Shown one piece after another: positions 1 to 5,390 of a DNA stretch of 6,250 nucleotides. Every line of letters begins with the position of its first letter. The first letter of the stretch is position 1. Source of the DNA: Desulfobulbaceae bacterium UBA2213 (GTDB lineage: Bacteria; Desulfobacterota; Desulfobulbia; Desulfobulbales; Desulfocapsaceae); assembly GCA_002327225.1 (NCBI GenBank), contig DCUN01000080.1, forward strand, positions 8,715 through 14,964. Direction: 5' to 3'. Under the pieces are notes generated by a model. That model made no database searches. It worked only from the letters and a program-made list of their open reading frames with translations, and was not told the DNA's origin. The translations under genes were made by a program, and so were the position numbers.

Positions 1-119
1 TCGTGAAAGGTCCGGCGCAGGTAGTCGGACACCCCTTTTTCTCTGCGGGACGGGCTGTCTATTTCGCAGAGCTGGATAAAGGTGCGGGCCAGCCGTTCCG
101 GGTTGAGAGGGATGTTCAT
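1..119 (-). CDS. M20-family peptidase (PepT-like), N-terminal fragment
   Basis: Partial gene: only the first 39 codons are visible and the rest runs off the left edge. The ATG start (117-119) is preceded by an AAGGA Shine-Dalgarno about 7 nt upstream, which overlaps the stop codon of ispDF; the gap between the two genes is 11 nt, so the pair is probably cotranscribed and translationally coupled. The visible peptide begins MNIPLNPERLARTFIQLCEI and continues with DSPSRREKGVSDYLRR. A helix followed by an IDSPS-type segment and a basic/acidic helix is the usual N-terminus of M20 metallopeptidases of the tripeptidase (PepT-like) type, cytosolic zinc enzymes that cleave small peptides. The metal ligands lie outside the window, so the family call rests on this N-terminal similarity alone. 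Other M20 members (dipeptidase, deacylase) are not excluded. Confidence 0.7.
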   Translation of the reverse strand, partial: MNIPLNPERLARTFIQLCEIDSPSRREKGVSDYLRRTFH

Positions 120-130
120 TGTCTTTTCCT

Positions 131-1360
131 TTATTCTTTCTTTGTCAGCAGGACCACGGCATGGCAGCCGATTCCTTCTTCTCTGCCGGCAAAGCCCATT
201 TTTTCGGTGGTGGTGGCCTTCAGGTTGATCTGTTCGATGCCGACCCGGCAGGCTGTGGACAGGATCCGGCGCATGGTGTCAATATGGGGCGCCAGTTTCG
301 GGGCCTGGCAGATGATAGTGATATCGCCGTTGGAGAGTGCCAGGCCTTTGTCTGCGACCAGTTGCATGACCTGTTCCAGCAGGGTGATGGAGTAGATATC
401 CTTGAAGCGCTGATCCGAGTCCGGGAAATGACGACCGATGTCACCGGCGCCAAGCGCCCCCAGCACGGCATCGCAGAGGGCATGGGTGACCACGTCGGCA
501 TCGGAGTGACCTGCCAGCCCCAGCTCGTGCGGGACTATCACGCCGGCAAGCACAAGGTTTCTGCCGGCAACAAGGCGGTGGGCGTCATAGCCGTGGCCGA
601 TACGCATGGTGGGGCTGGAGGGTGGGCCCATGATTTTCTCCGCCAGGATCAGGTCGTCAGGTCGGGTGATTTTGATGTTGGTCTCAGAGCCTTCAACGAG
701 GGTGACGGCAATCCCTGCCTGTTCCAGCAGGGCGGCCTCGTCGGTTACGTCCCTGTCTTCAAGAGTGGCATATGCCTGTCTGAGCAGGGAGAGCCTGGCT
801 GCCTGCGGGGTTTGTGCCTGCCACAGATCCCGGCGATCAACGGTTGCCGCGATGGTATGATCCGGATGGGCCTTTTTCAGGGTGTCTTTAACCGGTATGG
901 CGGCAATGGCCGCGCCATGCTGCCATGCGCCCTCAAGGCAGCGCTGGATGAGATCGGGCCTTACCAGCGGTCGTGCGCCATCATGGACCAGGACGAGCTC
1001 TGTTGCCTCCGCCAGGCACTCAATGCCGGCCAGCACGGAATCCTGCCGTCTTCGGCCTCCGGCAGTGACGGTGATGGCGGTGCTGGTCAGATTGTACTCT
1101 GCAAGAAGCTGCCTGGTTTCAGCCAGGAAGTCCTGCGGTACAACAACAACAATGCGGTTGATAGAGGCGGCAGCGGCGACGGACAGGGACGTCCTAATGC
1201 CGTGAGAGCCAGGGATGGCGGCAGCGGCGACGGTAACAAAGGCCCGGATGGTATGGATCAGGATGGGGACGCCGGCAAGGAGATGGTACTGCTTCGGGTG
1301 GCCCAGGCCCATCCTGGTTCCGCTTCCGGCGGCAGGGATAATGACGGCGGCAGATGGCAT
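131..1360 (-). CDS. ispDF: Bifunctional IspD/IspF: CDP-ME synthase and MEcPP synthase
   Basis: A 409-residue fusion catalysing two steps of the cytosolic MEP isoprenoid pathway: CTP + MEP to CDP-ME (IspD) and CDP-ME 2-phosphate to MEcPP + CMP (IspF). The IspD half (about 1-245) shows the CTP loop PAAGSGTRM (R16) with K23 in HPKQY, VHDGARP (125-131), DTLKKA (159-164), TVDRRDLWQAQTPQ (173-186) and NIKITRPDDL (228-237). After a short GPPSSP linker, the IspF half (from M252) shows GYDAHRL with metal ligands D259 and H261, H293 in VTHALCDA, and KATTTEKMGF (381-390). Both halves look complete. Residues 41-67 form an Ala/Val-rich insertion absent from E. coli IspD and encoded by a DNA repeat. The ATG start is fixed by an in-frame TAA 10 codons upstream and by the family N-terminus, but no Shine-Dalgarno precedes it. 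It heads a likely operon with the M20 peptidase. Fusions of this kind are known in several proteobacterial groups. Confidence 0.97.
   Translation of the reverse strand: MPSAAVIIPAAGSGTRMGLGHPKQYHLLAGVPILIHTIRAFVTVAAAAIPGSHGIRTSLSVAAAASINRIVVVVPQDFLAETRQLLAEYNLTSTAITVTAGGRRRQDSVLAGIECLAEATELVLVHDGARPLVRPDLIQRCLEGAWQHGAAIAAIPVKDTLKKAHPDHTIAATVDRRDLWQAQTPQAARLSLLRQAYATLEDRDVTDEAALLEQAGIAVTLVEGSETNIKITRPDDLILAEKIMGPPSSPTMRIGHGYDAHRLVAGRNLVLAGVIVPHELGLAGHSDADVVTHALCDAVLGALGAGDIGRHFPDSDQRFKDIYSITLLEQVMQLVADKGLALSNGDITIICQAPKLAPHIDTMRRILSTACRVGIEQINLKATTTEKMGFAGREEGIGCHAVVLLTKKE
1166..1233. repeat. 17-bp direct repeat inside ispD, 51 bp offset
   Basis: The 17-mer GGCGGCAGCGGCGACGG occurs at 1166-1182 and again, unchanged, at 1217-1233. 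The offset of 51 bp is exactly 17 codons, so the copies are read in the same frame; they encode the two VAAAA stretches at residues 44-48 and 61-65 of IspD. Sequence between and beyond the copies is only weakly similar. This fits a small old in-frame tandem duplication or slippage that lengthened the loop before the NRIVVVVP strand. Confidence 0.85.
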
Positions 1361-1476
1361 AAAAGAGGTCAGGAGGATACGCCGTTGTTAAAAAAAATCG
1401 TAAAAGTAAAAAGCAGTGAGCGGCATATGGTTACCGGTGCGAAGCGCTTGTTTATGTTCTCTGCAAGACGCCTCTT

Positions 1477-1509
1477 AAAGAAACAGCCGGAAAAGACTGC
1501 TGTTTCTTT
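1477..1509. terminator. 11-bp hairpin with A/U arms between rnpB and ispDF
   Basis: AAAGAAACAGC (1477-1487) and GCTGTTTCTTT (1499-1509) form a perfect 11-bp stem around an 11-nt loop. Read on the minus strand the descending arm is U-rich, as in a rho-independent terminator, and the site follows rnpB; the symmetry would allow action in both directions. There is no long T-run outside the stem, so the terminator role is inferred. Confidence 0.5.
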
Positions 1510-1520
1510 GTAGTGGCATA

Positions 1521-1577
1521 AGGTGCCGTAGAAAGGTTTGCGCAGAAAAAGACTTGCTCAAACCTTTAACGGCACCT
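1521..1577. repeat. Long inverted repeat just downstream of rnpB
   Basis: AGGTGCCGT (1521-1529) pairs with ACGGCACCT (1569-1577) and AAGGTTTG (1533-1540) pairs with CAAACCTT (1559-1566). The result is a 17-bp stem with a small 3x2 internal loop and an 18-nt apical loop. On the minus strand it comes directly after the T7 tract that ends rnpB. It could be part of the rnpB 3' trailer or terminator region, protecting or defining the 3' end, or a dispersed palindromic element. No T-run follows it on either strand. Confidence 0.7.
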
Positions 1578-1584
1578 AAAAAAA

Positions 1585-1942
1585 CGAAGCGGGCTGTAAG
1601 CCGAATTCTGTCCCCCGCAAGCGGGGCCATGATCATTTCACTAGGATGCCGGTCGCCCGACACCTCTTGCAACCTACCCGGAGACAATGAGCGGGCAGCC
1701 CTTAAACGTCTCCCTATTTGGTCTTGCTCCGAATGGGGTTTGCCGTGCCCTGGATGTCACCATCCAGGCGGTGAGCTCTTACCTCGCCGTTTCACCCTTA
1801 CCCAGCACCCTCCTGGGCGGTTTATTTTCTGTGGCACTTTCCCCCGGTCACCCGGCGTTCGCGTTACGAACCATCCTGCCCTGCGGAGTTCGGACTTTCC
1901 TCCCCGGCTCAAAGGCCGGAGCGATCATGCACCCGCTTCGAA
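1585..1942 (-). ncRNA. rnpB: RNase P RNA, bacterial type A
   Basis: The catalytic RNA of RNase P, which removes 5' leaders from pre-tRNAs together with the RnpA protein. Evidence on the minus strand: the near-invariant GAGGAAAGTCCGAACTCC segment (1885-1902), the 3' conserved GACAGAATTCGGCTTACAG (1594-1612), GGAGCAAGACCAAATAGG in the middle, and GGGTAGG (1673-1679), the part of the P15 region that pairs with the tRNA CCA end. Helix P1 closes the molecule with 9 bp: CGAAGCGGG (1932-1940) against CCCGCTTCG (1585-1593). About 358 nt is normal for type A. A T7 tract (1578-1584) follows directly and probably marks the 3' end of the transcript. The 5' end is placed to within about 3 nt by P1 and the upstream promoter. 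The gene lies 65 nt after the zinc-ribbon gene with no terminator between, so some read-through from nif3 is possible. Confidence 0.97.
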
Positions 1943-1947
1943 GATAT

Positions 1948-1976
1948 ATATTACCGCAGGTGCGGGAAAGTTGAAA
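1948..1976 (-). promoter_or_regulatory. Putative sigma-70 promoter of rnpB
   Basis: On the minus strand a -35-like TTTCAA (1971-1976) is followed after 17 nt by a -10-like TAATAT (1948-1953) within an AT-rich run. The expected start, 6-7 nt after the -10, falls at the first base of the RNase P P1 helix. The -35 is weak, but position and spacing fit well. Confidence 0.6.
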
Positions 1977-2007
1977 GGAGAAAGTCGTGGGGACGCAGGC
2001 TCTTTTC

Positions 2008-2727
2008 TTATTCCTGATCGTCTGGCGGCAGATGGTAGATGATGCGCTGACAGACAGGACAGTCAAGGTGCTTATCTCCCCGCAGCAGGGTATTGTACTG
2101 CTGCGGCGGGATGCTCATGAAGCAACCCTGACAGACGCCCGCCAGGACATTATTTACGGCCAGGCCATTGCGGCGCTCCCGCAGGATAGTGTATTTGCTG
2201 AGGAGTTTTGCCTCCACTTCACTGGCGTGCTTTTGCCGTTTGTTGCTCTCTGTTTGTTTGCTTTTGCTGATGGCCTCAATGGCCTCTTTGGTCTTGATAG
2301 TTTCTTCTGCCAGGCTTTTTGTTTCTGCCTGCAGGAGTTCCTGTTGTCTGGTGACCTGAGCGGTCAGTGACTCCACTTCTGCCATGATGGAGACAATTTT
2401 GTCTTCTTTGTCCTTGATATTCTGTTTGCCGTCTTCGATTTCCTTGAGCAGGGCGGTCTGTTCCCGACCGGTCTGTACCTGCATCATTTTTGATTGGCGC
2501 GATTTTACATGGACCAGCTCCTCTCCCAGTTCCAGATCCAGTGTGCGTCGTTCCTTTTCAAGGGTGCTGATCTGTTCATGGAGGTCGTCAATGTCAGACT
2601 CTCTTTGAGCGAGCATGGCGCTTTGTCTGTCAAGGGCGTCCTGCTCCTCTTTTATTTTGTTGTCAATGGTGTCGAGATGCAGGTCGATTTTTTGCAGGGC
2701 GATGAGTTGAGATATGACTTCGTTCAA
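2008..2727 (-). CDS. C4-type zinc-ribbon coiled-coil protein (DUF164 / zf-RING_7)
   Basis: A 239-residue cytosolic protein with no signal peptide or membrane segment. Residues about 5-170 are heptad-rich, highly charged coiled coil rich in Glu, Lys and Gln. The conserved GREQTALLKEIED segment (88-99) lies in the middle of the family's coiled coil. The C-terminus carries a zinc ribbon with C199-x2-C202 (CQGC) and C223-x2-C226 (CPVC). This architecture matches the DUF164 / C4-type zinc-ribbon family, proposed from structural work to bind nucleic acids or act in protein trafficking; its function remains unsettled. The start is TTG, chosen because the AGGAG at 2734-2738 sits 6 nt upstream and the sequence MNEVISQLIALQKID fits the family N-terminus. 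It lies 22 nt downstream of nif3 and 65 nt upstream of the rnpB 5' end, an arrangement I recall as recurrent in Deltaproteobacteria. Confidence 0.93.
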   Translation of the reverse strand: MNEVISQLIALQKIDLHLDTIDNKIKEEQDALDRQSAMLAQRESDIDDLHEQISTLEKERRTLDLELGEELVHVKSRQSKMMQVQTGREQTALLKEIEDGKQNIKDKEDKIVSIMAEVESLTAQVTRQQELLQAETKSLAEETIKTKEAIEAISKSKQTESNKRQKHASEVEAKLLSKYTILRERRNGLAVNNVLAGVCQGCFMSIPPQQYNTLLRGDKHLDCPVCQRIIYHLPPDDQE

Positions 2728-2733
2728 GGTGTT

Positions 2734-2738
2734 CTCCT
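2734..2738 (-). promoter_or_regulatory. Ribosome binding site deciding the TTG start
   Basis: AGGAG on the minus strand, 6 nt before TTG (2725-2727). It supports initiation at this rare codon, as no in-frame ATG or GTG is placed comparably. Confidence 0.8.
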
Positions 2739-2749
2739 GGTTCGTTTGG

Positions 2750-3643
2750 TTATATGGGATTATTCGTGTGGTTGCAGGTTTGGGAGCCGTTCGTATTGTG
2801 TGTCTTACTGTGTATAGAGGGGATGTCTGTTTTGCTGTAAGAATGGAAAGGGTGCTTTTCGGTCTGGGTCAGGAAGACCTCCAGTGACCAGTTGTTTGTT
2901 GCAGCCATTGTCTGGATCATGTCCTGCAGGTAGGGCATGACGGGTTGTTCCGTGCCATAATGGCTGCCATCGATGACGCAGAATCCACATGCTTCGGCCC
3001 AGCGGGCGGTGGAATGTTTGATCTCTGCTGAGAGGTAGAGGTCCGCGCCTCGGCTTCGTGCAGTCTCTGCAAGCTCTGATCCGCTTCCGCCGCAGAGGGC
3101 GACGGTCCTGATCTGTTCCGGGATCGTGCCGGCGACTTGGATGGTTGTCAGCTGCAGGATCTGGAAGAGTCTATCCATGAAGGCAGTGGCGGAGAGAGGG
3201 CGCTCAAAGATACCAATGCGGCCCATGCCGGTTGCGCCTGTTTCCGGAGTGGCCAGCGGGCGAAGCGGGGTAAGGGCTGTCAGGCCGAGGGCCCTGCCCA
3301 GGGCGTCGCTGACGCCGCTTTCGGCATTGTCAAGATTGGTGTGGCAGCTGATGACGTTGATCGTGTGAGCCAGTGCTTTTTCAAGAAAGATGCCGACAGG
3401 GGTGCTGGTGAGGACCGTGCTCAGAGGATGAAAGATAAAGGGATGGTGGGTGATAATGGTGTTTGCCCCGCGGGCAATGGCTTCATCCAGGAGCCGTATG
3501 GTCGGGTCAAGTCCCAGGAGTATCGAGGTGACCGGCGTCTGCGGGTTGCCTGCAAGCAGCCCCACATTGTCCCAGTTCTCGGCCAGCGAAAAGGGCGCAA
3601 GCTGATCAAGGGCTGCAAGGATATGATGGACGTATACGTTCAC
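2750..3643 (-). CDS. Nif3-like dinuclear metal-centre protein (YbgI/YqfO family)
   Basis: A 297-residue member of the NIF3 family, toroidal hexamers with a dinuclear metal site in each subunit. Some annotations call these GTP cyclohydrolase I type 2, but the biochemical role is not settled. Family marks in order: AENWDNVGLL (21-30); ITHHPFIFHPL (64-74) with ligands H66 and H67; SCHTNLDNAESGVSDALG (99-116) with D105; and VIDGSHYGTEQPV (223-235) with H228 and E232. All the usual metal ligands are present. Its length suits the short form without the PII-like insertion of the roughly 370-residue members. A polar tail of about 35 residues (from E262), rich in Ser, Thr, Asn and His, extends past the last conserved helix. 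The start is GTG (3641-3643) with GGAGG 8 nt upstream. It is the first gene of nif3 - zinc ribbon - (rnpB), and a terminator hairpin lies just ahead of it. Confidence 0.94.
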   Translation of the reverse strand: MNVYVHHILAALDQLAPFSLAENWDNVGLLAGNPQTPVTSILLGLDPTIRLLDEAIARGANTIITHHPFIFHPLSTVLTSTPVGIFLEKALAHTINVISCHTNLDNAESGVSDALGRALGLTALTPLRPLATPETGATGMGRIGIFERPLSATAFMDRLFQILQLTTIQVAGTIPEQIRTVALCGGSGSELAETARSRGADLYLSAEIKHSTARWAEACGFCVIDGSHYGTEQPVMPYLQDMIQTMAATNNWSLEVFLTQTEKHPFHSYSKTDIPSIHSKTHNTNGSQTCNHTNNPI

Positions 3644-3651
3644 GCGGTCTG

Positions 3652-3656
3652 CCTCC
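3652..3656 (-). promoter_or_regulatory. Ribosome binding site for the GTG start of nif3
   Basis: GGAGG on the minus strand, 8 nt before GTG (3641-3643). It fixes the start and matches the family N-terminus VHHILAALDQLAPF. Confidence 0.85.
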
Positions 3657-3681
3657 GGGAAGAGTTTCCGCCAGGCAATAA

Positions 3682-3715
3682 AAAAAGGTACATCCCTGCA
3701 GGGGTGTACCTTTTT
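3682..3715. terminator. Rho-independent terminator, probably bidirectional
   Basis: AAAAAGGTACATCCC (3682-3696) pairs with GGGGTGTACCTTTTT (3701-3715) around a TGCA loop, a 15-bp stem with one T.G wobble when read on the plus strand (an A.C mismatch on the minus). T-rich tracts follow on both sides: TTTTTATTTTATT on the plus strand and a T7 run then ATT on the minus. On the minus strand it lies about 140 nt after the tRNA and would end that transcript, but it is also only 38 nt before the nif3 start codon. Confidence 0.88.
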
Positions 3716-3855
3716 ATTTTATTCCGCCTGCACCAGGGAGAGTCATCCTTGATGGCCAGATGGCGTCTGGGAAATTCTTCCTTCCCTGTCTTGTTTGTGA
3801 GAAACGATAATGTATTCAAGGAACCTGGTGGTTGGATTCAGATTCAGCAGTAATG

Positions 3856-3932
3856 TGGTGGGCGCAGTAGGACTCGAACCTACGACCGACCGGTTATGAG
3901 CCGGTGGCTCTAGCCAGCTGAGCTATGCGCCC
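3856..3932 (-). tRNA. tRNA-Met (anticodon CAU), elongator type; Ile2 not excluded
   Basis: A complete 77-nt cloverleaf including encoded CCA. The acceptor stem GGGCGCA/TGCGCCC has 7 paired bases. The D stem is GCTC/GAGC with loop AGCTGGCTA. The anticodon stem is ACCGG/CCGGT with loop CTCATAA (CAU at 3896-3898). The variable loop is 5 nt (CGGTC), and the T arm is GTAGG-TTCGAGT-CCTAC. The paired first acceptor base pair and the absence of the three G:C pairs next to the anticodon loop exclude initiator tRNA. A CAU anticodon may also belong to tRNA-Ile2, whose C34 is changed to lysidine by TilS; the gene sequence alone does not settle this. It appears to be a single-gene transcript with its own promoter upstream and a terminator downstream. 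Confidence 0.95.
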
Positions 3933-3952
3933 TTTCTGACAACAAACTTATC

Positions 3953-3982
3953 AATATAAGAGAATCCAGCCTCTTTTGTCAA
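3953..3982 (-). promoter_or_regulatory. Strong sigma-70-type promoter of the tRNA gene
   Basis: On the minus strand a perfect -35 TTGACA (3977-3982) is followed by a -10 TATATT (3953-3958, 18-nt spacer) or the overlapping TTATAT (3954-3959, 17-nt spacer). The -10 ends 20 nt before the mature tRNA 5' end, leaving a short leader for RNase P. A T6 run just upstream of the -35 could serve as an UP-like element. Confidence 0.85.
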
Positions 3983-4106
3983 CAAAAAAGTTTAACACCG
4001 TATTGTTGGTCGGGAGCAGGTAAACTATCTGGAATTGGTGTGCAAAATCTGGTCAATAAGCGGTTGAACTACAGGCAGATTGGCGGGTGCTGGTCGATGA
4101 GAAGAG

Positions 4107-4122
4107 GTTCTTTGAGAAGAAC
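4107..4122. terminator. Small hairpin after rdgB, weak terminator candidate
   Basis: GTTCTT (4107-4112) and AAGAAC (4117-4122) form a 6-bp stem with a 4-nt loop, 17 nt after the rdgB stop on the minus strand. Only a pyrimidine run (CTCTTCTC) follows, not a T-tract. No better terminator is visible between rdgB and the tRNA promoter. Confidence 0.25.
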
Positions 4123-4139
4123 TGACTGTCTTCTTGCCC

Positions 4140-4811
4140 CTATTTTGACCAATCATTATGTTCAAATTCACTATGGTCGGGTTTGGGTGGTTTTACTTCC
4201 GCGAGTCGCTGATCAAGCCACTTGAGCACCTGGGGGAATTCTGCTTTTAACTCGGCGAGAGCCTTGCCACGGTGGCTTACCTTGTTTTTTTCTTCCATGG
4301 TGCATTCAGCAAATGTTTTTCCCAGATCATCAAAATAGAAAACTGGATCATAGCCAAAACCACTCTCCCCTCTTTGCTCCTCCAGGATAACCCCATCACA
4401 ACTTCCTTCATAGGTGAGTGCAGGCCCAGACGGAACCGCTATGGACAGTACGCATCGAAAGGCTGCCTTACGGTTGTCTACCCTTTTCATCTCTTGCAAT
4501 AATTTAGCAACATTTTCCTTATCCGTTGCCTTGTCACCGGCATATCGTGCTGAGTAGACCCCCGGGGCACCATCTAGGGCCTCTACGACAAGACCGGAGT
4601 CATCAGCGATTGCCGGAAAACCGAGGATCCTGGCGGTATGGATGGCCTTTTTGTAAGCATTCTCTTCAAATGTTTCCCCATCCTCGATGGCCTCGGGAAG
4701 TGGGCCAAAGTCGGCAAGTGAACGAATTTCAATGGGAAAATCTTTCAGCATTTCCTGAAACTCTTTAACCTTATTTTTATTCGTTGTGGCAAGGATCAAT
4801 ATGCTAACCAT
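4140..4811 (-). CDS. rdgB: RdgB/HAM1 XTP/dITP diphosphatase
   Basis: A 223-residue cytosolic house-cleaning enzyme. It hydrolyses non-canonical purine nucleotides (ITP, dITP, XTP) to monophosphate plus pyrophosphate, keeping deaminated bases out of DNA and RNA. The family marks are all present: the substrate loop TTNKNKVKEF (9-18), the acidic metal-binding helix ETFEENAYKKA (46-56), IADDSGLVVEAL (68-79) with D70/D71, GAPGVYSARYAG (81-92), GESGFGYDPVF (148-158) and SHRGKAL (179-185). About 20 polar residues past the usual end (after the QRLAEV helix) form a C-terminal tail. The ATG start is preceded only by a weak AAGAGA/GGA signal, but residues 3-10 are already the first beta strand, so the start is firm. 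It follows queH by 15 nt, apparently in the same operon, and is markedly less GC-rich than ispDF. Confidence 0.97.
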   Translation of the reverse strand: MVSILILATTNKNKVKEFQEMLKDFPIEIRSLADFGPLPEAIEDGETFEENAYKKAIHTARILGFPAIADDSGLVVEALDGAPGVYSARYAGDKATDKENVAKLLQEMKRVDNRKAAFRCVLSIAVPSGPALTYEGSCDGVILEEQRGESGFGYDPVFYFDDLGKTFAECTMEEKNKVSHRGKALAELKAEFPQVLKWLDQRLAEVKPPKPDHSEFEHNDWSK

Positions 4812-4826
4812 AGTTCCATTCTCTTG

Positions 4827-5390
4827 TTATAATAGAGTAATTTTTTTAACATTCTTTTTGCTGCTCTTGTCGTACCGTTCCTGCTCACTATATATACAAC
4901 CACAGTATGGCTGTCGATATAATTCCATTTCAAGAGACCTGTCTATCCCTTCCTGCCACCCCTCTCTGAAATCTTGATAATAAAAATCAATCTGATATGT
5001 GAGGGCGAGATCTTCGCAGGTTGTACGAATGCATTCATGATCCTGGTATTTACTGTATAACAGAGTGGTTGAAAAGGCGTCATCTCCCCTCTCTTTTGCT
5101 TTTCGAACTACTGTTTCCAGGCGCATGGCATAGCAAAGGGGACATCGTTCCTGTTCATGAAAAACGACCTTTCGTAAATATTCTGTCAGGCCATACCTGC
5201 TTTCAATATCGACTTCGAGTTTGGTTTGTTCTGCAAATTGCTGAACTCCTTCGATTCGTTTCTTGAACTCCCGGTAAGGATGGATGTTCGGGTTATAAAA
5301 ATATCCATGGACCTCTCTCCCCTCGTTTCGTAATTGTGTTACCGGATAGATGGAGCATGGTCCACAACAGAGATGAAGTAAGATTTTCAT
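4827..5390 (-). CDS. queH: Epoxyqueuosine reductase QueH (formerly DUF208)
   Basis: A 187-residue enzyme for the last step of queuosine synthesis: reduction of epoxyqueuosine to queuosine at wobble position 34 of tRNAs with GUN anticodons (Asp, Asn, His, Tyr). QueH is the non-homologous alternative to the cobalamin-dependent QueG. Family marks: LLHLCCGPCS (4-13; C8, C9, C12), FYNPNIHPYREFKKR (31-45), ERCPLCYAMRLE (81-92; C83, C86), TTLLYSKYQDHE (108-119) and PYCGCIYSEQER (161-172; C163, C165). The conserved cysteines, which serve the [4Fe-4S]/iron site in characterised members, are all there, and length is typical. The ATG start shares ATGA with the stop of the upstream sigma-54 activator gene and has no Shine-Dalgarno of its own, so translation probably depends on termination-reinitiation. 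No other queuosine gene lies in the window. Confidence 0.96.
   Translation of the reverse strand: MKILLHLCCGPCSIYPVTQLRNEGREVHGYFYNPNIHPYREFKKRIEGVQQFAEQTKLEVDIESRYGLTEYLRKVVFHEQERCPLCYAMRLETVVRKAKERGDDAFSTTLLYSKYQDHECIRTTCEDLALTYQIDFYYQDFREGWQEGIDRSLEMELYRQPYCGCIYSEQERYDKSSKKNVKKITLL

Noticed and set aside
119..1513. 464-residue plus-strand open frame
   Set aside because: It lies opposite ispDF, whose motifs are unmistakable; the plus-strand translation has no recognisable domain and reflects GC-rich shadow coding. Only its last 43 codons fall outside ispDF, and they are discussed as a separate mini-ORF.
1475..2066. Several open frames on both strands between 1475 and 2066
   Set aside because: They overlap rnpB, a structured RNA gene with clear conserved elements; no protein family is recognisable in any of them.
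2494..2817. Plus-strand open frame across the zinc-ribbon / nif3 junction
   Set aside because: Shadow of two real minus-strand genes; no start signal or family resemblance.
3137..3853. 238-residue plus-strand open frame
   Set aside because: Antisense to nif3 and running through the terminator into the spacer; no domain, and nif3 on the other strand has complete family motifs.
4786..5266. Plus-strand frames opposite queH and rdgB
   Set aside because: Both minus-strand genes carry complete motif sets; the plus-strand translations are Cys/Leu/Ser-rich noise.
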